Positions 57,860-64,000 of a stretch of 64,000 nt of DNA are shown here, one piece after another. Every line of letters begins with the position of its first letter. Within the stretch, counting starts at the first letter, position 1. Source of the stretch: CADEED01 sp963842515 (GTDB lineage Bacteria > Pseudomonadota > Gammaproteobacteria > Steroidobacterales > Steroidobacteraceae); NCBI GenBank assembly GCA_963842515.1, contig CAWJGO010000003.1, forward strand, positions 310,001 through 374,000. The letters run 5' to 3'. The position numbers and the translations under genes are program-made. Under the pieces are notes generated by a model that saw only the letters and a list, made by a program, of their open reading frames with translations, was not told where the DNA came from and ran no database searches.

Positions 57860-59446
57860 ATGCTCGTCCCGATCCGCCGCGCGCTGCTTTCCGTTTCCGA
57901 CAAGACCGGGCTGGTCGACTCGCGCGCGCGCTCGCTGCGCGCAACGTCGAGATGCTCTCCACCGGCGGCACGGCCAAGCTGCTGCGCGACGCGGGCCTCG
58001 CGGTCGAACGAAGTCGCGAGCCACACCGGCTTTCCCGAAATCATGGATGGGCGCGTCAAGACGCTGCATCCGCAAGATCCACGGCGGCCTGCTCGGCCGG
58101 CGCGGCGTCGACGACGCGGTCATGGCGAAGCACGGCATCGCGCCGATCGACCTGCTCGTCGTGAATCTCTATCCGTTCGCCGCAGACCGTCGCGCAGGCC
58201 CGACTGCACCTACGCGCGAGGCCATCGAGAACATCGACATCGGCGGCCCGGCGATGGTGCGCGCCGCGGCGAAGAATCACGAGTCGGTCGCGGTGGTCGT
58301 CGATCCGGCCGACTACGCGCTGGTGCTCGGCGAGCTCGACGCGAACGCCGGCGGCACCAGCATCGCCACGCGCTCGCGCCTCGCCGCCAAGGCGTTCGCG
58401 CACACGGCGCGGTACGACGCGATGGTGTCGCAGCTACCTGCTCGCGCGCGCGAGGCAGACCCGCCGAGCGTTTCCCGCGACGCTGCCGCTGGTGTTCGAA
58501 AAGGTGCAGGACCTGCGCTACGGCGAGAACCCGCACCAGCAGGCGGCGTTCTATCGCGAGCTCGGGCGCGCGCGGGCTCGTGCGTCGCGAACGCGCACGC
58601 ATGCTGCAGGGCAAGGAGCTCTCGTTCAACAACATCGCGGATGCGGACACCGCGATCGAATGCGTGCGGCAGTTCGACGAGCCCGCCTGCGTCATCGTCA
58701 AGCACGCGAATCCCTGCGGCGTCGCGACCGCGGTCTCGCTGGCGCGAGGCCTACGAGCGCGCCTATCGCACCGATCCCACCTCCGCGTTCGGCGGCATCA
58801 TCGCGTTCAACCGCGAGCTGGATGCCGCCACGGCCGACGGCGATCGTCGGGCGGCAGTTCGTCGAGGTGCATCGCGGCGCCGTCGGTGTCGCGCCGACGC
58901 CGCCGCCGGTGCTCGCCGGCAAGCCGAACGTGCGCGTGCTGGCGCTCGGCGCGCTCGCGACAGCGCGCCGGCAGCGAGCTCGAATATCGCAGCGTCACCG
59001 GCGGCCTGCTCGTGCAGACGCGCGACACCGCGCATCGCGCAGCCGCGACGACCTTCAAGATCGTGACGCACGCGCAAGCCCACGCCGCACGCAGATCGCG
59101 GACCTGCTGTTCGCCTGGCGCGTGTGCAAGTTCGTGAAGTCGAACGCCATCGTGTTCGCGCGCGAAGGCACGACGATCGGCGTCGGCGCCGGGCAGATGA
59201 GCCGCGTGTATTCGAGCCGCGTCGCGGCGATGAAGGCGGCGGACGAGAGGCCTCGCGTCGCGGGCGCTGTCATGGCCTCCGACGCGTTCTTCCCGTTCCG
59301 CGACGGCCTCGACGTCGCCGCCGAGTACGGCATCAAGGCCGTGATCCAGCCCGGCGGCTCGCAAGCGCGACGACGAAGTCATCGCCGCCGCGGACGAGCA
59401 CGGCATGGCGATGGTGTTCACCGGCATGCGGCACTTCCGGCACTGA
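57860..59446 (+). CDS. purH: Bifunctional purine biosynthesis protein PurH, frames broken
   Basis: AICAR transformylase/IMP cyclohydrolase, the last two steps of IMP synthesis. It starts MLVPIRRALLSVSDKTGLVD at 57860. Clear blocks include STGGTAKLLRDAGLA, HTGFPEIMDGRVKTLHP, AMVRAAAKNHESVAVVVDPA, DLRYGENPHQQAAFYREL, VIVKHANPCGVATAVSLA and the end SDAFFPFRDGLDVAAEYGI. The frame is broken more than a dozen times. Third-position doublets such as CCG-C-AAG (58073), GCA-G-ACC and GCG-C-GAG restore the family sequence. An essential purine gene with this pattern is unlikely to be decayed. Confidence 0.95.
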
Positions 59447-59451
59447 TCCGC

Positions 59452-60776
59452 ATGAAAGTTCTGATCATCGGTGCCGGCGGGCGCGAGCACGCGCTGGCCT
59501 GGAAGTGCGCGCAGTCGCCGCGCGTCACCGAGGTGCTGGTCGCGCCGGGCAACGCCGGCACCGCCACCGAGCCGCAAGGTGCGCAACGTCGACGTCGCCG
59601 GCGGAAGACATCGCGGGGCTCGTCGCGCTCGCGCAGGCCGAGAAGCGTCGGCCTCACGATCGTCGGGCCCGAAGGCGCCGCTGGTCGCCGGCGTCGTCGA
59701 TGCGTTCCAGCCGCGCGGCCTGCGCTGCTTCGGGCCCGCGCGCAGGCCGCCGCGCAGCTCGAAGGCTCCAAGGCGTTCACCAAGGAATTCCTGAAGCGCC
59801 ACGGCATTCCGACCGCGGCCTACGCCACGTTCACGCGCGAGACTTTCGATCGCGGCCTACGTGCGCGCAGCAGCGCGCGCCGATCGTCGTGAAGGCGAGC
59901 GGGCTCGCCGCCGGCAAGGGCGTGGTCATCGCCGACACGCGCCGACGAAGCCATCGCCACCGCGCGCGCCATGTTCGACGGGCAGTTCGGCGCCGCCGGC
60001 GACGAGGTCGTCATCGAGGAATTCCTCGAGGGCGAGGAAGCGAGCTTCATCGTCATGGCCGACGGCAAGAACATGCTGCCGCTCGCGACGTCGCAGGATC
60101 ACAAGCGCCTGCGACGACGGCGACGCGGGCCCCAACACCGGCGGCATGGGCGCCTATTCGCCCGCGCCGGTGGTCACGCCGCGATGCACGCGCGCATCAT
60201 GCGCGAGGTGATCGAGCCGACGATCCGCGGGCTCGCGACGGACGGCATGCCGTACACCGGCTTCCTCTACGCCGGCATCATGGTGCCCCGGACGGCACGC
60301 CGAACGTGCTCGAGTTCAACTGCCGCTTCGGCGATCCGGAAACGCAGCCGATCCTGATGCGGCTGCAAGTAGCGATCTCATGGAGCTGTGCGAGGCCGCG
60401 CTCGCAGGCCGGCTCGACACGGTGCAGGCCGACTGGGATCCGCGCGCCGCGCTCGGCGTCGTGCTCGCGGCCGGCGGCTATCCGGACACGGTGCGCAAGG
60501 GCGACGTCATCGCAGGGCTCGACGAGGCCGCGCAAGCTACCCGGGCAAGGTGTTCCACGCCGGCACGAAGGCGGCGGGCACGGCCAGGTGGTCACCAACG
60601 GCGGCCGCGTGCTGTGCGCGGTGGGTCTCGGAGAGAGCGTTTCCGCGGCGCAGGCCCAGGCCTATGCGCTGGTGGATGCGGTCAGCTGGACGGACATGCA
60701 GTGCCGGCGCGACATCGGGTACCGCGCCATCGCAACGCGGAAAAAGCGCGCTCAGTTCGTCAGACGGTGGTCGTAG
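59452..60776 (+). CDS. purD: Phosphoribosylamine-glycine ligase, frames broken
   Basis: An ATP-grasp enzyme forming glycinamide ribonucleotide in purine synthesis. It starts MKVLIIGAGGREHALAWKCA, with PGNAGTA close by. Later motifs: IVVKASGLAAGKGVVIAD, VVIEEFLEGEEASFIVMADG, PNTGGMGAYSPAPVVTP, GTPNVLEFNCRFGDPETQ and GDVIAGLDEA. It lies six bases after purH. Many frame changes have the third-position doublet form. As written, the stop at 60774 overlaps the 3' end of the convergent gene by 25 bases; the exact C-terminus is uncertain. Confidence 0.95.
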
Positions 60777-61259
60777 CTGACCACGCGCGCCAGCTTCCAG
60801 CCGCCCGGCTCCTTCTTCCACACGTGCGTGAACAGCGCAATCTCGACCAGCTTCTCCGGCTTGCCCGGCAGCAGCTGGAAGAACCTGTGCTCGCCCGTTT
60901 CGACGGCGCCGTATTTGTTGAGCGGATAGACCTTCAGCGTGCCCGGCACGAGCTCGCGGCGCGCGCGGTAGTCCTCGCCGGTCTTCTGGCGCGCGCAGGT
61001 GCCCTCGATGTTGGCCATGAATTCCTTTGCCGACGTGGCGGTGCGCCCGCCCTTGTCGTGAAACATCTCGAAATCGTCGCTGATCATCGTGGCCAGCGCC
61101 GCGGTATCGCAGCGCTCGAAAAAGGCGGCGAACAGCGCGGCGTCCGCGGCGGCAATTTCGTCGGTCAGCTGATTGGGTCGGGGCGGGTCCGGCGGTCTGC
61201 GGGTGCGCCGCGCCCGAAAGCGCCAGGAGGAAGGCGATCGTCAGGATTCTCGTTGACAT
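60752..61259 (-). CDS. Secreted NTF2-like (DUF4440-type) protein
   Basis: A protein of about 168 residues with a signal peptide (ILTIAFLLALSGAAHPQ) and an NTF2/SnoaL-like domain: LATMISDDFEMFHDKGG, KEFMANIEG and HVWKKEPGGWKLARVVSYDH. The fold often binds small ligands or acts as an accessory domain. The frame breaks once at 61196, where CAG-A-CCG has one extra base; either CAG or CAA gives Gln, so the gene is probably intact. It is convergent with purD and followed by a Cys-rich lipoprotein gene upstream on the same strand. Confidence 0.82.
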
Positions 61260-61267
61260 GTCGTGCC

Positions 61268-61894
61268 TCAGTTTTTTTCAGCGGCTTCGAGCGCGATCTG
61301 CTCCTTCAACCTTTCCGCACTCTTGCACGCTTCGTGCGTCTCGTCGCTGTATTCGCAGCCCTTGTCCAGCGCCTCGAGCGCGAGCTTCGCGTTCTTTTCG
61401 ACGCCAATGCCGGCATACAGCAGGCTGCCGCGCATGGTGCAGCCCCAGGCATCCTCGAGCGCACAGGTGCGCGTGAAGGTCTGCGCGGCGCATTGCCGGA
61501 CGTCGGGATTCTTCGGCCGCACGTTCAGCATGCCGGCTGCGCGATTGGTGCATCCCGATGCCTCGCCGAGGATGCAACTGCGCTGATAGAGCGCCGCATA
61601 TGCAGATTCTTCGAGGTTCGCCTGCTGCAGCTCGTACGCAAGCCGGTAACAGGCGTTGGCCTCTCCGGCGCGGCAGCGTGCAAAGCACGCCGTCACATCG
61701 CGCCCGCCGCAGCTCACGTCGGCGATTGCGTCGGCGCCCGCCTTCTTGCGCATGACCGCGGCGGGACAACGCGCCGAGTCGTCCATCCACTTGCGGTTCG
61801 CGAGCACGCTTTGCACGGCCTCGGCCGGCGACTTCACGGGCGGCTCACAGCCGCTGCAGGACAACACGCAAATGAGAACCAGGCCCCGCCACAT
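61268..61894 (-). CDS. Cys-rich Sel1-like repeat lipoprotein
   Basis: A 208-residue lipoprotein (LVLICVLSCSGCE, lipobox near CSGC). The mature part has repeated helical units with paired cysteines (ACFARCRAGEANACYRLAYE, RSCILGEASGCTNRAAGML, RTCALEDAWGCTMRGSLLY, KGCEYSDETHEACKSAERL), the pattern of disulfide-linked Sel1-like repeats. Such proteins mediate protein contacts in the periplasm. It lies eight bases upstream of the NTF2-like gene on the same strand, so the two may be co-transcribed. Confidence 0.8.
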   Translation of the reverse strand: MWRGLVLICVLSCSGCEPPVKSPAEAVQSVLANRKWMDDSARCPAAVMRKKAGADAIADVSCGGRDVTACFARCRAGEANACYRLAYELQQANLEESAYAALYQRSCILGEASGCTNRAAGMLNVRPKNPDVRQCAAQTFTRTCALEDAWGCTMRGSLLYAGIGVEKNAKLALEALDKGCEYSDETHEACKSAERLKEQIALEAAEKN

Positions 61895-61924
61895 TCCACG
61901 GGAATCGTTCGGGACCTGAACCCG

Positions 61925-63534
61925 TCAACTCTTCGGCAGCGGCGATTCCGGCGCCAGCCAGACGCAGAACATGTGCAGCTCCCGGCCGCCACGATCCTTC
62001 ACGGGCGAGTTCTTGTCGTCGACGATCGCCGTGAGCGTGGTCTCGCGCGTCTTGATGCCGGCGAAACGCGCCTCGAGGCGCGCGTTCAGTTCCTTGGGAT
62101 TCAGTGACTCCACGCCCGATCGCAGCACCTGGCCCTGCCGATCGAGCAGGACCCACGGCCGTGCGCCGGCGGGCACACCTTGCTTCGCCACATCAGCAAA
62201 GTACCGCTGGAAGATCTGGCGATCGAGGGCCCGCGTGTCGGGAGCAAGCTTCGAGACGAAGCGCTCGCCGGGCGTGGTTTTCTCGGTGTAGACGACCAGC
62301 AGCTTGTGGCCGGGGTCCTTCGGCGACTGCATGCCCATCGCGCCCAGCGTAGGGCACCTCCTCGTGGGTCATGCCGATGGATTCGAACATCGATTCATCG
62401 GCCTGGATGTCCTCGATCTCCTCGCGCGAGATGACCTGCGCCGATTTCTCGATCTTCATTTCCTCGTCGACGAGCGCGATGACGACGGCCGTGCCCTCCA
62501 CCTCCTCGTCCAGCAGCCCCGCGTATCGCTTCTGGATGTACTGTTCGAAGGCGTAGCCGAGCCGCATCGCATTCTCGCCACCGGGCACAGGCTTGCGCGG
62601 CGCAGCTTCGGTTCTGGCGGGCGCTTCGACCTGGGCGGCGGCGAATGCGCACGTGCCCGCGAGCGCCAGGCAGAGCGCGGCGACCAGGGCGGGCCGCCGA
62701 TGTGACGTCACCATGATGTTGATCCTCCGTTCCAGTTGTGAGGGGCGCTCGATGAGCGCGATCGTTGCGTTGGGAAAGTTCGCCTGGCGCTCGCTCACGA
62801 ACAGCAGCGCGAGACCGTAGTCCGAGACGTCCGCGCCGCCGCGCAGCACGCGCGCGTCGCAGTCGACTTCCATGGCGAAGCGCAGGCGGCGCAGCATCCA
62901 CCACAGTGCCGCATTCCACGGCAGCAGCACGGCCGCGAGGGTGGCCGCGGCCAGGATCTGCGGATCGCGCTCCGCGAGGTGTTCGCGCTCGTGCGCGAGC
63001 GCGAGCCGCTGCGTCGCGACGGGTGCACCGAGCAGCCAGTCCGGAAACACGATTCGTGGCCGCCACCAGCCGTACAGCGCGGGCCCAACGTCGTGCGCGA
63101 CGTCGATCACCTGCGAGTCAATGGTCGCCGACTGCCAGGTGCGCGCGCGCCGCGTGAGCTTCCAGGCGTTGAGGAGCTGATACAGGAGGAACACCGCGGT
63201 TACGGAGATCCACAGTGCCGTCGCGATTTCATCGAGCGACCGGCCGGAGAGCAATGCGTCCCGCCGGGCGGGTGTACGCCTGCAGAAAGGCGGATACGCG
63301 CGCCGGCATGGCGACCTCGAACGGCCCTGGGCCGGCCCGATGCTGAGGGATGGCCACCGCGGGCTCCTGCAGCAGCATGGCGAGGGGCGGCACCGCAAGC
63401 GTGGCCAGGATGGCGGCGATCCAGACGTGGCGCCGCGCGCGCCCCTGGCCGCGCAGCGCGATCTCGAGCAGCCAGGCGGTCGCCGCGATGAAGAGGCCGA
63501 TGACGGTGCCGTACATGATGAACGAGGCGATCAT
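61925..63534 (-). CDS. BlaR1/MecR1-type M56 membrane metallopeptidase sensor, frames broken
   Basis: The protein starts at 63534 (MIASFIMYGTVIGLFIAATA) with several membrane helices. The M56 zinc site HEREHLAERDP follows, then LRFAMEVDCDARVLRGGADV. After it comes a further helix (ALVAALCLALAGTCAFAAAQ) and a ~230-residue periplasmic domain ending LHMFCVWLAPESPLPKS. There is no penicillin-binding (transpeptidase) domain, so the signal may differ from that of true BlaR1. The frame breaks near 63245 and at 62342 (GGG-C-GCG, a third-position doublet). It overlaps the blaI-type gene by four bases, so the two are coupled. No beta-lactamase gene is visible. Confidence 0.87.
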
Positions 63535-63905
63535 GACCGGGCCTTGCGGGCGCGCTTCGTGAGCAATTCGCGCAGGCGGCGGAGGTCGGCGGGCTTCAAT
63601 TGCTCCTCCGCAACCAGATGCGTGAGCAGCCCCGCGGTGGAGCCCTTGAAGAATTTCTCCGCCATGGCCTGGAGTGCGCTGCGGCGCGCGGCATCGCGCT
63701 CGATGAGCGCCGAATAGCGATGCGCCTTGCCTTCCGGATCGTGCGTTACATAGCCCTTGCTCTCGAGCGTGCGCAGGATGGTCAGCACCGTCGTGTACGC
63801 GAGCTCATCGGTGACGTGCTCCTTGACCTCGGCAACGGTCGAGGGCCCTGCGTCCCACAGCACTTCCATGATTTCGGCTTCGCGATCGGCCAGAACGATG
63901 TCCAT
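63531..63905 (-). CDS. BlaI/MecI/CopY family transcriptional repressor
   Basis: A 124-residue winged-helix repressor: LADREAEIMEVLWDAGPSTV, TVAEVKEHVTDELAYTTVLT, ILRTLESKGYVTHDPEGKAH and a C-terminal dimerisation helix (FFKGSTAGLLTHLVAEEQ) where the partner peptidase normally cleaves. The gene overlaps the M56 sensor gene by four bases. Two matching dyads lie directly upstream, so it almost certainly represses its own operon until the sensor inactivates it. Confidence 0.94.
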   Translation of the reverse strand: MDIVLADREAEIMEVLWDAGPSTVAEVKEHVTDELAYTTVLTILRTLESKGYVTHDPEGKAHRYSALIERDAARRSALQAMAEKFFKGSTAGLLTHLVAEEQLKPADLRRLRELLTKRARKARS

Positions 63906-63914
63906 CGGGGTCTC

Positions 63915-63973
63915 CTACTAGTCGGCTAGTAGTAAAACCCGGGCGCGAATGCTTTGTCAACTAGTCGGCTAGT
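63915..63973 (-). promoter_or_regulatory. blaI-type promoter with two operator dyads
   Basis: On the minus strand TTGACA (63955-63960), 17 bases and TTTTAC (63932-63937) form a sigma-70-like promoter. One dyad, CTACTAGTCGGCTAGTAG (63915-63932), lies at the start side; a second copy, ACTAGTCGGCTAGT (63960-63973), abuts the -35 box. Two identical dyads flanking a promoter are typical of BlaI/MecI autoregulation. Confidence 0.85.
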
Positions 63974-64000
63974 AGGTCAACGAATCACGGCCACTTTTCT

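Noticed and set aside
48807..60776. Programmed ribosomal frameshifting or mass pseudogenisation across the core cluster.
   Set aside because: There are dozens of sites without slippery sequences, they affect essential genes, and they sit at synonymous third positions. A consensus artefact explains them better.

Overview
The window is about 64 kb of GC-rich DNA. It looks like the chromosome of a free-living gammaproteobacterium, possibly a Steroidobacter/Xanthomonadales-type lineage, and probably comes from a metagenome or long-read assembly. The strongest evidence is the gene order dsbD, tlpA-like, aroQ, accB, accC, prmA, DUF3426 gene, dusB, fis, purH, purD, a core cluster typical of Gammaproteobacteria. 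A TonB-dependent receptor, many Tat and lipoprotein signal peptides and a GlyGly-CTERM-like protease tail agree with this. No rRNA, tRNA, CRISPR array, transposase or integrase was seen.

Layout: 0-23 kb carries mostly intact accessory and envelope genes. These are a TonB receptor tail, a reprolysin-like protease, a DUF885 lipoprotein, an operon of lipoprotein, M48 peptidase and Gfo/Idh oxidoreductase, an aspartyl protease, a DUF4153 membrane protein, a carboxylesterase, an extensin-like protein, an EEP phosphodiesterase, a cardiolipin-synthase-like PLD, a secreted glycosidase-like protein, a J-domain protein and a beta-helix/beta-propeller protein. From 23.3 to 38.1 kb intact genes (dienelactone hydrolase, GH39, an ECF sigma pair, MerR, FAS1, selO) are mixed with relics. 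The relics include a truncated AbiC-like phage-defence gene, a chimeric amidohydrolase, transglutaminase and N-formylglutamate amidohydrolase pieces, a deleted alpha/beta hydrolase, and same-orientation fragments of the dienelactone hydrolase, selO and groEL genes. From 38.2 to 46.4 kb come an M13 peptidase, an acetamidase/formamidase, a second aspartyl protease, a DUF6765-like protein and a winged-helix/TPR regulator. From 46.5 kb the groES-groEL operon (with a CIRCE-like operator) lies back to back with the dsbD-to-purD cluster, and the window ends with a blaI/blaR-type regulatory pair under a two-operator promoter.

Two kinds of broken gene must be kept apart. In 48.8-60.8 kb, and at scattered sites elsewhere (groEL, the M13 peptidase, the PLD gene, blaR), reading frames are broken by single extra bases that fall at codon third positions. 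Reading either neighbouring base alone usually gives a synonymous codon, and removing one base restores normal proteins (GroEL returns to exactly 547 residues). This looks like two strain alleles both written into the consensus, not gene decay. The breaks in 23-38 kb are different: truncations, internal deletions and junctions between unrelated genes, which look like real decay after duplication.

I found no convincing new multi-gene system. The items most worth following are the wobble-position doublets, the fragment field with its same-orientation gene pieces, the DsbD with two N-terminal domains, the AbiC-like relic and the MerR-FAS1 intergenic palindrome.
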